Assembly: GCA_024683495.1 (NCBI GenBank)
Contig: JAIKYF010000143.1
Span: 1 to 36,452, forward strand
Reading direction: 5' to 3'
Length of the DNA: 36,452 bases
Source: Bacilli bacterium
GTDB lineage: Bacteria > Bacillota_I > Bacilli_A > RFN20 > CAG-826
Made by a program: the position numbers and the translations under genes. Numbering within the stretch: position 1 is the first letter of the stretch; each line of letters begins with the position of its first letter. Under the pieces are notes generated by a model that did not search any database, had not been told where the DNA came from, and saw only the letters and a list, made by a program, of their open reading frames with translations. Shown piece after piece: positions 24,000 to 32,742 of the stretch.

Positions 24000-25022
24000 T
24001 TAATCGTCCTCCGAGGTCAATAGTGTCTCGTAATATCCCTTTAGTTGTTCGCCGACAGAAGCCAGGGAATTAGCTTTTGCCATTTTGTACGCGCTCATTA
24101 TAGTGCCGCTTTTATTCGATGGTGAGAACTTTTCGATTTCCGCGATAAGTTCGGCCTCATCTTTGAAGAGGCGGCAGTTTTTATCTTTCTCCAAGGTGCC
24201 TCCATCATAATTGCTCCCATAGACATAGATCTGGCATTTGGCGGCCATAGCCTCCAAAGACGAGATCGGCTGTCCGAAGGGAGAGGAGAAATGCAGGAAG
24301 ATCGAGGCGTTAATCATCGCGCTACGATAAACGTCGTCTTCCAAGATGGGGCTATAAGTGATGTTCTTAGGGGATTTCTTGTTGAGTCTTCTCAATAAGA
24401 AGTTCGAAGGAACCCCTTTATGATCCAAACCCACGACAAAGAAGCGGATTTTCGGAAGTTTTTCGGCGATTTCGTTGATTTTCGTTATGGCTTCGCCGTC
24501 TTCGTAATTGAGGACCGAGAAGACGAAAAATTCATTTTGGGGGGTCCTCATGTAACGATAGAAAGTGACTTTTTCCAGGGGGTCGTTTTTCTCAAATCTA
24601 GCGAGATTGACGCCTGGCGAAAGGATCTTGATGTGCGGGTTTTTGATGTTCGCGCTGGTTAAGATCTTTTTGCAAGCCTCATCCGGGACGAAAACCAAGT
24701 CGGCTTCCTCTAGTAGCCTTTCGGCTTTGGGCTTTAAGACATAGAGGCCGGTCGTCTGGTTCCTTTCAAAGAATCGAGCGTTGGGATCGCCTTCCGTATA
24801 TAGGGCGGAGACTACAAGCTTCTTCCCATCTTCCTTCGCTTCGTGGCCTTTGACCTCGTCATCGGGGGAGATGAGATGGAGAATCTCATAATCGGCGTAT
24901 GGTGAATCAATCCAGACCATGTTGGTCGTGGATTCCATCGCTCCTTTGATGTTTTTCCTCAACCTGGTGCCTTCAAAACAATCGTTTTTGGCACCAGGAT
25001 TGAAGTAAATGTAGGTTTTCAT
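24000..25022 (-). CDS. GT-B glycosyltransferase (GT4-like)
   Basis: 340 residues. The C-terminal half shows a GT4 donor-binding region: VFSVLNYEDGEAITKINE..., KIRFFVVGLDH, and FLHFSSPFGQPISSLEAMAAKCQIYVYGSN. In the usual E-x7-E motif the first Glu is Ser here (SPFGQPISSLE), the second Glu is kept. The N-terminal half is short and carries DADLVFVP-like LVFVPDEACKKI. It is placed between gyrA and serS, an unusual insertion into an otherwise conserved operon, with its ATG overlapping the gyrA stop by one base (TAATG). A role in glycolipid or envelope sugar synthesis is likely, acceptor unknown; the altered motif leaves activity unproven. Confidence 0.8.
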   Translation of the reverse strand: MKTYIYFNPGAKNDCFEGTRLRKNIKGAMESTTNMVWIDSPYADYEILHLISPDDEVKGHEAKEDGKKLVVSALYTEGDPNARFFERNQTTGLYVLKPKAERLLEEADLVFVPDEACKKILTSANIKNPHIKILSPGVNLARFEKNDPLEKVTFYRYMRTPQNEFFVFSVLNYEDGEAITKINEIAEKLPKIRFFVVGLDHKGVPSNFLLRRLNKKSPKNITYSPILEDDVYRSAMINASIFLHFSSPFGQPISSLEAMAAKCQIYVYGSNYDGGTLEKDKNCRLFKDEAELIAEIEKFSPSNKSGTIMSAYKMAKANSLASVGEQLKGYYETLLTSEDD

Positions 25023-27754
25023 TAGATTTCATCGTCATCATCGTCTTCGGAAGGGATTTCATCCACTTCGTCTGGGGTGACGACTTTTACCTCTTCTGTT
25101 AATTCGACTTCTTCAGGTGGGAGAAGATCTGGGTTAACTTCGTCGATGATTTCTTCGGTTTCTTCTTCGCTTTCGTCGGAGTGTGGGACTAATGCGAGGC
25201 TAGCGACCTTGTGTCCTTGATCGAGATTGATGATCTTGACGCCTTGGGTGTTTCTGCCAGCGATCTTGACTTGCTCAAGCGGGGTGCGGATGACGATACC
25301 TTTGTTGGTGATAACCATCAAATCCTCATCGCCATTGACGCATCTCATGGCTGTGAGTTCGCCAGTCTTCTTGCTGGATTTAAGGGAGATGACGCCTTTG
25401 GCGCCTCTCTTGGTAAGACGGTAGCCATCATAGTGGCGACCATCTTCGGTCGTGGTTTCTTGGGCATAGGAGATCTTACCAAAGCCAAGGTTGGTTAAGA
25501 CTAAGATCTTATCGCCCTCTAAGGAAGTGGTGACATCGACTAAGTGCGAACCATCCTTAAGGTCCATACCGGTGACGCCGGCGGCGTCTCTGCCCATGGA
25601 TCTGACTTCGTCTTCGTGGAAGGAGCAAACCTTGCCATTGGAAGAGGCTAAGCCGATGATGGCCGAGCCGTTGGTGCGCTTAACGTCGAGCAAGACATCG
25701 CCTTCACGTAAGGAGATGGCTCTCTTACCGTTGGAATTGATTCTCTCGAATTCGGTGAGGGCGGTTCTCTTGACGACGCCGCCGACGGTGGCGAAGAAGA
25801 GGTAGTCGGTTTCTGGATAATCGTCGCAAGGAACGATGGAGACGACTTTTTCATCTTGGTCCAATCTAAGCAAATTGACGGCAGGGATGCCTTTGGAACC
25901 TCTGGCGCCATCGGGGATTTCGTGACCTCTAGTGCGATAGATTTTTCCTAAGCTCGTAAAGAAGAGAAGGTCGGTGTGGGTTCTGGTGTGGAGCATGATG
26001 GAGACGGTGTCGTTACCGGTCGTCGCAATGCCCTTGACGCCACGTCCGCCTCTATTTTGGGTGCGGAAGGTATCATCGTCCATTCTCTTGAGATAACCGT
26101 TTCTAGTTAAGACGACGATGACATCCTTTTGAGGAATGAGGTCTTCGTTATCGATATTCGCGGCCTGATCGGAGATTTCCGTGAGTCTCTTATCACCGAA
26201 CCTCTTTTTGATGTCTTCGAGTTCTTGGAGCATCAATTCGACGATGTTGGCTTGGTCGGACAATAAACGATTGTATTCGGCGATGTTCTTTTGAAGATCG
26301 GCGTGCTCATTATTGAGTTTATCTTGCTCCAAACCTTGCAAACGTCTGAGGGTCATGGCCAAGATGGCATCGACCTGGACTTGGTCTAAGCCGAATCTGG
26401 CGTTGAGTTTTTGGAAGGATTGCTCATCGGTCTTCGAGTCGCGGATGATGTGAATGACTTCATCGATATTGTCATGAGCAAGCAATAAGCCCATGACGAT
26501 GTGGTCGCGGTCGGAGTCTCTCTTCAAAAGATATTTGGTTCTTCTAGTGAGAACGTCGATTTGGTGATCGATATATCTCTGGATGAGTTCTTTCATCGAA
26601 AGGATCTTCGGCTCGCCATTGACGAGGCAAAGGTTGATGACGCCGAAATTGATCTGTAGCTGCGTTCTTCTAAGAAGGTTATTGGCTACGACTTCGGGCA
26701 TCGCGTCATGGCGGACTTCGATGACGACGCGGGTGCCTTCCTTATTGGATTCGTCGCGGATGTCGGTGATGCCATCGACTTCCTTATCTCTAACAAGCTG
26801 GCCGATGGATTCGACGAGCCTGGCTTTATTGACTTGGTAAGGAATCTCGGTGACGACGATCCTTTCTCTGCCGCTCTTTTCTTCTTCGATTTCATAGCGG
26901 GAGCGGATGGTGACGGAGCCAGTGCCGGTCTCATAGTAATCAAGGATTCCTTGTCTACCTAAGATGATGCCGCCAGTCGGGAAATCCGGACCGAAAATGT
27001 AGTTCTGCATCAATTCCGTGGCGGATATGTCAGGGTTTTTGCAAACTGCGCCGATCGCATCGATGGCTTCGGAGAGGTTGTGGGGAGGCATGTTGGTGGC
27101 CATGCCAACGGCGATACCTTCAGTCCCGTTGACGATTAAGTTCGGGAAGCGGGAAGGCAACACCGAAGGCTCTTTTTCGGAGCCGTCATAGTTATCGACC
27201 CAGTCGACGGTATCTTTATCGAGGTCACGGACCATTTCCACCGCTAAGCGGTTCATTCTCGCTTCGGTGTAACGCATGGCGGCGGGTTCGTCTCCATCGA
27301 CGGAGCCGAAGTTACCATGCCCGTCGACCAAAGTGTATCTAAGGGAGAAGGGCTGGGCCATACGGACCAAGGTCAAATATAAGGCGGAGTCACCATGGGG
27401 GTGATATTTACCCATGACATCGCCGACGATACGAGCGGATTTCTTGTGGGGCTTATTGGGCGCCATGCCGGCTTCATCCATGCCGTAGATGATGCGGCGC
27501 TGAACGGGCTTTAAGCCGTCTTTGACATCGGGGATCGCACGGCTGACGATGACGGACATTGAGTAGTTGAGGAAGGCGTTTTCGACTTCATCGGTTAGTT
27601 CTCTATCGATTAAGCCAGGAATGATGCCAGAGGCAGCTTCTTCATCGGCCTCGGTGACTTCTTCGGTTTCTTCAATTTCCGGATTTTCGTCGTTGGCGGT
27701 TTCTTCGTCGTTCTCTTCTGGAGCGAGCAAATCTTTCTTTTCTTCGTTTTCCAT
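25022..27754 (-). CDS. gyrA: DNA gyrase subunit A
   Basis: 910 residues, longer than usual by an acidic N-terminal extension of about 42 residues and an acidic C-terminal tail (SEDDDDDEI). Breaks and rejoins DNA to introduce negative supercoils with GyrB. Catalytic Tyr162 lies in RYTEARM. The quinolone region reads [16 protein letters not shown]123 (E. coli S83) is conserved, but the acidic residue at E. coli position 87 is Leu127. The C-terminal beta-propeller contains a GyrA-box variant QNRGGRG, which separates it from ParC. The ATG at 27754 has GGAGGATC upstream, 12 bases after the gyrB stop. Confidence 0.97.
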   Translation of the reverse strand: MENEEKKDLLAPEENDEETANDENPEIEETEEVTEADEEAASGIIPGLIDRELTDEVENAFLNYSMSVIVSRAIPDVKDGLKPVQRRIIYGMDEAGMAPNKPHKKSARIVGDVMGKYHPHGDSALYLTLVRMAQPFSLRYTLVDGHGNFGSVDGDEPAAMRYTEARMNRLAVEMVRDLDKDTVDWVDNYDGSEKEPSVLPSRFPNLIVNGTEGIAVGMATNMPPHNLSEAIDAIGAVCKNPDISATELMQNYIFGPDFPTGGIILGRQGILDYYETGTGSVTIRSRYEIEEEKSGRERIVVTEIPYQVNKARLVESIGQLVRDKEVDGITDIRDESNKEGTRVVIEVRHDAMPEVVANNLLRRTQLQINFGVINLCLVNGEPKILSMKELIQRYIDHQIDVLTRRTKYLLKRDSDRDHIVMGLLLAHDNIDEVIHIIRDSKTDEQSFQKLNARFGLDQVQVDAILAMTLRRLQGLEQDKLNNEHADLQKNIAEYNRLLSDQANIVELMLQELEDIKKRFGDKRLTEISDQAANIDNEDLIPQKDVIVVLTRNGYLKRMDDDTFRTQNRGGRGVKGIATTGNDTVSIMLHTRTHTDLLFFTSLGKIYRTRGHEIPDGARGSKGIPAVNLLRLDQDEKVVSIVPCDDYPETDYLFFATVGGVVKRTALTEFERINSNGKRAISLREGDVLLDVKRTNGSAIIGLASSNGKVCSFHEDEVRSMGRDAAGVTGMDLKDGSHLVDVTTSLEGDKILVLTNLGFGKISYAQETTTEDGRHYDGYRLTKRGAKGVISLKSSKKTGELTAMRCVNGDEDLMVITNKGIVIRTPLEQVKIAGRNTQGVKIINLDQGHKVASLALVPHSDESEEETEEIIDEVNPDLLPPEEVELTEEVKVVTPDEVDEIPSEDDDDDEI

Positions 27755-27766
27755 GTTGATCCTCCA

Positions 27767-29851
27767 TTAAATGTCGAGATTCTTGACGAATCTGGCGTTT
27801 TTCGAGATGAAGTCTTTACGTGGTTCGACTTCTTCGCCCATGAGGTCGGTGAAGGCCATATCGGCTTTCGCGGCGTCATCGACGGTGATTCTGATCATCT
27901 TGCGGACTTTTGGATCCATCGTGGTCTCCCAAAGTTGTTGGGCGTCCATTTCACCAAGTCCCTTATATCTCTGGAAGGGGTATCCAGATTTAAGTTTGAG
28001 GGCTTTCTTAAGAGTCTCAAGTTGGTCATCGTTATAGGCGTAGTAGGATTTGCCCTTGAAGTCGATCTTGTATAGAGGCGGCTGGGCAATATAGACGTTG
28101 CCGTTATCGATGAGAGGTTTCATGAAACGGTAGAAGAAGGTGAGGAGCAAGATTCGGATATGGTCGCCATCGACATCAGCATCGGTCATAATGACGATCT
28201 TGTGGTAACGGATCTTCTCGATGTCGAAATTCTCGCGAATTCCCGCGCCGATCGCGGTGATCATGTTGCCGATTTCGCCGTTTTTGAAGATTCTCTCCTC
28301 TCTGGCTTTTTCGACGTTTAGGATCTTACCACGAAGTGGGAGAATGGCTTGCGTATGACGGTCGCGGCCGGTTTTGGCAGAGCCGCCCGCAGAATTACCC
28401 TCGACGATGAATAATTCGCATTCGGAGGGTTCTTTGGAAGAGCAATCGGCTAATTTGCCAGGAAGGGTGGTGATGCCAAGGACGGTTTTTCTGATGGATT
28501 CACGAGCCGCTTGGGCAGCGAGTCTCGCTTTGCCAGCCGTCTTGACTTTCTCGATGATTTTCTTAGCTTCCTCAGGATGTTCCATGAGGTAGGTATAAAG
28601 TTGATCGGAGACAAGGTTAGCAACGATCTTTCTGACTTCGGAGTTCCCTAACTTGGTCTTAGTCTGACCTTCGTATTGGGGGTTAGGGTGTTTGACGGAG
28701 ATGACGCAGGTTAAGCCTTCGCGGCAGTCGTCGTTTGTGTAGTTAGGAGTCTTATCATCGATAAGCTTTCTTTCTCTAGCATAGCTATTGATGGTATTGG
28801 TCAACGCGCGGTTGAAGCCTTCGACGTGGGTGCCGCCTTCTTTGGTGGTGATGTTGTTACAGAAGGAATAGACGCCATCGGAAGAATAGGCATCGGTCCA
28901 TTGCAAAGCGACTTCCCCGTAGATTCTTTCTTTCGTGCCATCGAGCAAAGTGACTTCTTCAGCCCCTTGGCAATAGATGACATCGTTATTGACGGGAAGT
29001 TTATTGACGTTGATGAATTTGACGTATTCGCGGATGCCGCCTTCATAAAGGAAGGTTTCGCTCACTGGAGTTTCGGGGCGATCGTCGACGATGACGATGC
29101 TCACCCCGCCATTAAGGAAGGCCATCTGACGGAGATGGTTCTTGATCGTCTCATAGTTGAAGATGGTGTTCTCCACGAAGATATCGGGGTCGGGCAAGAA
29201 GGTGACGGTCGTGCCGCGTTCTTCGGTATCGCCGACTCTCTTAAGGTGGTCGATGATTTTGCCGCCGTCCTCGAATCTGATGAAGTATTTGCCGCCTTCT
29301 TTATTGACGACGACTTCGCACCACTTGGATAAAGCGTTAACGACGGAAGCGCCGACGCCATGTAAGCCGCCGGAGACCTTATATCCGCCGCCCTCGCCGA
29401 ACTTGCCGCCGGCGTGGAGAATGGTAAACGCGGTTTCGACGCCAGATAGTCCGCTCTTAGGGACGATGTCGACAGGGACGCCACGTCCGTTGTCGCTAAC
29501 GGAGACCGAGTTGTCTTTATTGATGGTGACGATGATTTTGTCGCAATATCCGGCCAAAGCCTCGTCGATCGCGTTATCGACGATTTCCCACACCAAGTGG
29601 TGAAGTCCAGCCGTACCGGTCGTGCCGATGTACATGCCTGGGCGCTTTCTGACCGCTTCAAGTCCTTCTAGGACCTGGATGTTGTCAGCCGAGTAATGCT
29701 CGTCGGCTTTCTCGGCTTCACGTTCATTAGAGACGTCTTGTTTCTCGTAATGGAACTTGCTCTCCTCCATGAAAGATTCCTTGGTGACACCGGAATCGGT
29801 ATCGGCCTCGGTAATCTGTTCGGGGGTCACGGGTTTCTTTTCTTCTTCCAT
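27767..29851 (-). CDS. gyrB: DNA gyrase subunit B
   Basis: 694 residues with an acidic N-terminal extension of about 50 residues before the conserved YSADNIQVLEGLEAVRKRPGMYIG. GHKL ATPase motifs: VDNAIDEALAGYCD near 91-104, SDNGRGVPVD, and GGLHGVGASVVNALS. TOPRIM: EGNSAGGSAKTGRDR with metal-binding E484, and DADVDGDHI. The residue aligned with E. coli Asp426 is Asn486 (codon AAT at 28396-28394). C-terminal QRYKGLGEM is intact. The ATG at 29851 is preceded by AAGGAGG inside the end of recF, two bases after its stop, so it is coupled to recF. Confidence 0.97.
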   Translation of the reverse strand: MEEEKKPVTPEQITEADTDSGVTKESFMEESKFHYEKQDVSNEREAEKADEHYSADNIQVLEGLEAVRKRPGMYIGTTGTAGLHHLVWEIVDNAIDEALAGYCDKIIVTINKDNSVSVSDNGRGVPVDIVPKSGLSGVETAFTILHAGGKFGEGGGYKVSGGLHGVGASVVNALSKWCEVVVNKEGGKYFIRFEDGGKIIDHLKRVGDTEERGTTVTFLPDPDIFVENTIFNYETIKNHLRQMAFLNGGVSIVIVDDRPETPVSETFLYEGGIREYVKFINVNKLPVNNDVIYCQGAEEVTLLDGTKERIYGEVALQWTDAYSSDGVYSFCNNITTKEGGTHVEGFNRALTNTINSYARERKLIDDKTPNYTNDDCREGLTCVISVKHPNPQYEGQTKTKLGNSEVRKIVANLVSDQLYTYLMEHPEEAKKIIEKVKTAGKARLAAQAARESIRKTVLGITTLPGKLADCSSKEPSECELFIVEGNSAGGSAKTGRDRHTQAILPLRGKILNVEKAREERIFKNGEIGNMITAIGAGIRENFDIEKIRYHKIVIMTDADVDGDHIRILLLTFFYRFMKPLIDNGNVYIAQPPLYKIDFKGKSYYAYNDDQLETLKKALKLKSGYPFQRYKGLGEMDAQQLWETTMDPKVRKMIRITVDDAAKADMAFTDLMGEEVEPRKDFISKNARFVKNLDI

Positions 29852-29852
29852 G

Positions 29853-30920
29853 TTAGTTCCTCCTTATGGCCTTATTTCCAGCGACTTCGAACCTCGTAGC
29901 CGCGGGTATTTGAATTTGCGCAGCGCTGATAAAGCATTGACCAAGTCTAAGCAAGAGGTCCGTCAGGCTGCGGGTTCGGACCTCATCTAGTTCGCTATAG
30001 ACGTCATCATAGACGGCTATCGGCTTCCTCCCTTCTTCCCTCACAAGGAAGTAGGGGGCGGTCTTTAAGGCGATGGCGGCCAGGCGGTTTTCGCCTTGGC
30101 TACCGTATATCGCGATGTCTTTTCCATCCAAGTTGACGGAGAAATCCTCGCGCTGCAAACCAACGCCGGTGGTTTTGCGGTAGAGATCATTCTCTAGGGA
30201 TTTAGCGTAGAGCTTTCGGGCCTCTTCCTTATAATCGCCAGATTTGACGAAGGGGCGGAAAGCCACAAAAACCTCTCTCTTGCGCCCATAGAGGCCGCTG
30301 GCGATCTCGCTCAGGATTTTATTCAACCCCTCCACGTAACGCCTTCTATCGCGCTCTATTGGCTCGCCTATCTCGATTAGCTGATTGGTCAGCACTTCAA
30401 GATAAGCCTTGTCGACGTTCTCGTTTTTAAGCAGGGCATTCCTTTCTTCGAGGATCTTCTCGTGCCTAGAGAGGCATCTAAGATATTCATCGGAGAGTTT
30501 GGCGATGCTTAAGTCGAGGAAGCCTCTTCTAGCGGAAGGCGGTCCTTTGAACAAGGAGACATCGCTCGGTGAGAAGAGAATGACGTTGACTAATTTGGAT
30601 AACTCACTCAGTTTGCGGATGGGGCTTCCGTTGATAGAAGCCTTCTTGCCCTTTCTTGTGATGTAGATTTCGATTTTTCTAGAAATCCCATCCTCCAAGA
30701 TGTCGGCGGCGATATAGGCGGCTTCGGCGCCTTCCTTGATGAGGGCGGCGTCATCGCCGTTCCGCCAGGGCTTGGCCAAGGCTAAGTAATAGACGGCCTC
30801 AGCTAGGTTGGTCTTGCCCGCCCCGTTGTCCCCGGTAATGAGATTCAGCTTATCGCTAAAATCCAACTCGAGAGACTCGTAGGAGCGGAAGTTCCGTAGG
30901 GAGAGATGCGTGAGAATCAT
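29853..30920 (-). CDS. recF: DNA replication and repair protein RecF
   Basis: 355 residues, typical. An SMC-like ATPase that loads RecA at gaps with RecO and RecR. Starts MILTHLSLRNFRSYESLELDF; Walker A GDNGAGKT at 30-37; signature YGSQGENRLAAIALK; Walker B AVYDDVYSELDE. The ATG overlaps the S4 gene stop (ATGA) and the 3' end holds the gyrB ribosome site, so it is locked in the operon. Confidence 0.96.
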   Translation of the reverse strand: MILTHLSLRNFRSYESLELDFSDKLNLITGDNGAGKTNLAEAVYYLALAKPWRNGDDAALIKEGAEAAYIAADILEDGISRKIEIYITRKGKKASINGSPIRKLSELSKLVNVILFSPSDVSLFKGPPSARRGFLDLSIAKLSDEYLRCLSRHEKILEERNALLKNENVDKAYLEVLTNQLIEIGEPIERDRRRYVEGLNKILSEIASGLYGRKREVFVAFRPFVKSGDYKEEARKLYAKSLENDLYRKTTGVGLQREDFSVNLDGKDIAIYGSQGENRLAAIALKTAPYFLVREEGRKPIAVYDDVYSELDEVRTRSLTDLLLRLGQCFISAAQIQIPAATRFEVAGNKAIRRN

Positions 30921-31156
30921 TGACTGACGATTTCGAATCTCTTCTCATCAATCTCGACCACTTCGCCCGGGCGAAGTTTCCTGCCCCGGCGGGATTCATC
31001 TTCTCCGTTGACCTTGACCGCATTCTCCGAAAGATAGAACTTGGCTTGGCCTCCTTGATCGATGATTCCGACGAATTTCAGGAACTGACCCAGTTCGATG
31101 TATTCGGTCTTGATGACGACCTTCTGAACTGCGTTTTTCATATCGTGAATACCCAT
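30917..31156 (-). CDS. S4-domain RNA-binding protein (YaaA/RlbA type)
   Basis: 79 residues from the ATG at 31156, or 74 from an ATG at 31141; neither has a Shine-Dalgarno. The S4 fold is clear: YIELGQFLKFVGIIDQGGQAKFYLSENAVKVNGEDESRRGRKLRPGEVVEI. This gene sits between dnaN and recF in most Bacillota. Family members bind structured RNA, probably ribosomal. It starts the operon reading through recF, gyrB, gyrA, GT and serS; dnaN ends in its own terminator upstream. A 19-bp palindrome lies just before the start. Confidence 0.9.
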   Translation of the reverse strand: MGIHDMKNAVQKVVIKTEYIELGQFLKFVGIIDQGGQAKFYLSENAVKVNGEDESRRGRKLRPGEVVEIDEKRFEIVSQ

Positions 31157-31164
31157 GGAAATAT

Positions 31165-31183
31165 TTTACTACTAAGTAGTAAA
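31165..31183. promoter_or_regulatory. 19-bp perfect palindrome upstream of the S4 gene
   Basis: TTTACTACT-A-AGTAGTAAA, 9-base arms around one base, 9 bases before the candidate start; on the minus strand TAAAAT at its edge could be a -10. Likely a regulator site or leader hairpin of the S4-recF-gyrBA operon. Confidence 0.5.
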
Positions 31184-31300
31184 GAATTGAAGACAAAAAT
31201 CACACTTTTTCTAAAGAAAAAATATGCCTCTAGAAAACGCATAAAACGGGCATATTCGCCCGCTAGGGAATTAACCCATCATTTTTCTCTTCAAAAGCCC

Positions 31301-31322
31301 AAAATAACGCGGATTTGCACGG
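31301..31322 (-). repeat. Dispersed 22-bp motif, copy C
   Basis: Minus strand core GTGCAAATCCGCGTTATTTT. Differs from copy B at three positions only. Confidence 0.55.
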
Positions 31323-31399
31323 AAAATTGCGTTCAAAAGAAGGACGTTTTCCTTGGCGAAAGAATTGTAAACGCCCATTTTGGGCTCTTTAAGCCAAGG

Positions 31400-31433
31400 A
31401 AAAGCCCCGGACGATAAATTACTCGTTCGGGGC
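31400..31433 (-). terminator. Terminator after dnaN
   Basis: Stem GCCCCGGACGA (31404-31414), 8-base loop, TCGTTCGGGGC (31423-31433), with one G-U pair. A T-run follows on the minus strand (31403-31400). It separates dnaN from the S4-recF-gyrBA unit. Confidence 0.88.
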
Positions 31434-31473
31434 TTCTTCTTTTGAAATTCAGGGCTCTAGAAGCGTTCTAGGG

Positions 31474-32595
31474 CTATCTATTTCTGAGCGGGGTGACCAT
31501 CTCGGCGATGGAATTGTCTTGGACGTTCTTGATGACGAAGGCTTTCATCTCTCCGCCGAAGCAGAAGGTGACGTCTTCGCTTCCGATGGCTTTTATGGCC
31601 TGGGCGACAAAGCCGGAGTTGAAGGACATCTCAAGAGGCTTACCGGTGAATTCGCAGGTGGCGATGGTCTCAACGCCAGACTCGGTCATGTCGTTATTGG
31701 AGGAAATCTTCACGGAGTCTTGGTCCATGGAGATTTTGATCGTGGTGTAACGGTCGGTGGCCAAGACCGAGATACGGTCGAGGGCCCCTAAGAATTGAGC
31801 GGCGTTGACATCGAGGAAGGAGACGAAGTTCTGAGGGATGATGGAGCCGGAGACTGGGTATTCGCCTTCGATAAGACGGCTGATGACCAAGATGTTGCCG
31901 AAGGAGAAGACGATTCTTTCCGCGGTGGCGGAGATTTCGATTTCCGAATTGCTGCCGATCATCGAAACGACATCGTTTAAGGTTTTAGCGGGGATATTGG
32001 CAGAGAATCTTATCGAAGGATCGACTTCGGCGATTTTGCGGCTGAGACGGAAGGTATCGGTCGCTAAAGCGGTGAGGGTGCCGTTATCGGCCGAGAAGTT
32101 GACGGTCGTTAAGATTGGGCGGGTATCCTTATCAAGGACGGCGAAGGAAGTCTGGGCGACGATCTTGCTGAAGAGCTCGGCATCGATGTGGAAACTGTTG
32201 GTCCCTTTTTCCATATCGATATCGGGATATTCATCAGACGAGATGCAGTTGAGGCGGAAGACGGAGGTTTCGTCATGGATTTTGACGACGACTCCATCGA
32301 TGACGTCAAAGTCAACGACTTCGCCCGAGAGTTTCTTGACGATGTCGGAGATCTTCTTGGCATCTAATAAGATTGAGCCCGCGCTGACGTTATGGATTAT
32401 TTGGTTGCCATCGATTTCATTCGGGACCAAGGTCCAGATGGTGATCTCGCCATTGGAACCGGTGATTTCTAATCCACGGGTGGTTAAATCTAATTTGACG
32501 TTTAAGACGATGGGGTTAGAGGCTTTGGCTCCGATCGCCCTATTGGCGACGAGTAGGCCATTGAGGAAATTTTCACGTTTAATTGAGAATCTCAT
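31474..32595 (-). CDS. dnaN: DNA polymerase III beta clamp
   Basis: 373 residues, the usual length. Forms the ring-shaped dimer that holds DNA polymerase III on DNA. Starts MRFSIKRENFLNGLLVANRAIGAK; three repeated clamp domains are visible, and the C terminus ends in the conserved type VTPLRNR (family M-P-M/VR-like end). The ATG at 32595 has AAGGAG 8 bases upstream. The 147-base gap to dnaA holds DnaA boxes and the probable unwinding element. Confidence 0.97.
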   Translation of the reverse strand: MRFSIKRENFLNGLLVANRAIGAKASNPIVLNVKLDLTTRGLEITGSNGEITIWTLVPNEIDGNQIIHNVSAGSILLDAKKISDIVKKLSGEVVDFDVIDGVVVKIHDETSVFRLNCISSDEYPDIDMEKGTNSFHIDAELFSKIVAQTSFAVLDKDTRPILTTVNFSADNGTLTALATDTFRLSRKIAEVDPSIRFSANIPAKTLNDVVSMIGSNSEIEISATAERIVFSFGNILVISRLIEGEYPVSGSIIPQNFVSFLDVNAAQFLGALDRISVLATDRYTTIKISMDQDSVKISSNNDMTESGVETIATCEFTGKPLEMSFNSGFVAQAIKAIGSEDVTFCFGGEMKAFVIKNVQDNSIAEMVTPLRNR

Positions 32596-32616
32596 GCATG
32601 TTCTCCTTTTTAGTTT

Positions 32617-32671
32617 TGTTAGTTATATTACTAATAATATTAATAATAAGGGTCTGTGGAAATGTGGATAA
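32617..32671 (-). other. oriC: Probable oriC unwinding element with DnaA boxes (dnaA-dnaN gap)
   Basis: Read on the minus strand: a perfect DnaA box TTATCCACA (32671-32663), overlapping by one base a near box ATTTCCACA (32663-32655), then a short GACCC, then an AT-only run at 32649-32617 whose opposite strand reads 3'-AAT-AAT-AAT-TAT-AAT-AAT. Box, GC patch, then repeated trinucleotides is the arrangement of the B. subtilis DnaA-trio unwinding element. Confidence 0.7.
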
Positions 32672-32742
32672 CTCCGTTTTCGTATATGATATTCTAGCAC
32701 TGCCGAAGGCTATTGGCATACATTACTTATCTAGAAGATAAC

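Larger units (their letters stand above)
31157..31473. other. Intergenic region between dnaN and the S4 gene
   Basis: 317 bases with no supported gene. Contents: a palindrome at 31165-31183, copy C of the dispersed motif at 31301-31322, and the dnaN terminator at 31400-31433. In B. subtilis dnaN and yaaA are much closer, so this is an expanded gap. Confidence 0.7.

Noticed and set aside
28826-29603. Plus-strand open frames of about 150-170 codons opposite gyrB
   Set aside because: Antisense shadows of gyrB, with skewed composition and no ribosome site or family similarity.
31838-32671. Long plus-strand open frame of 277 codons opposite dnaN
   Set aside because: Exactly antisense to an unmistakable dnaN and across the DnaA boxes; composition is the reverse shadow of dnaN codons.
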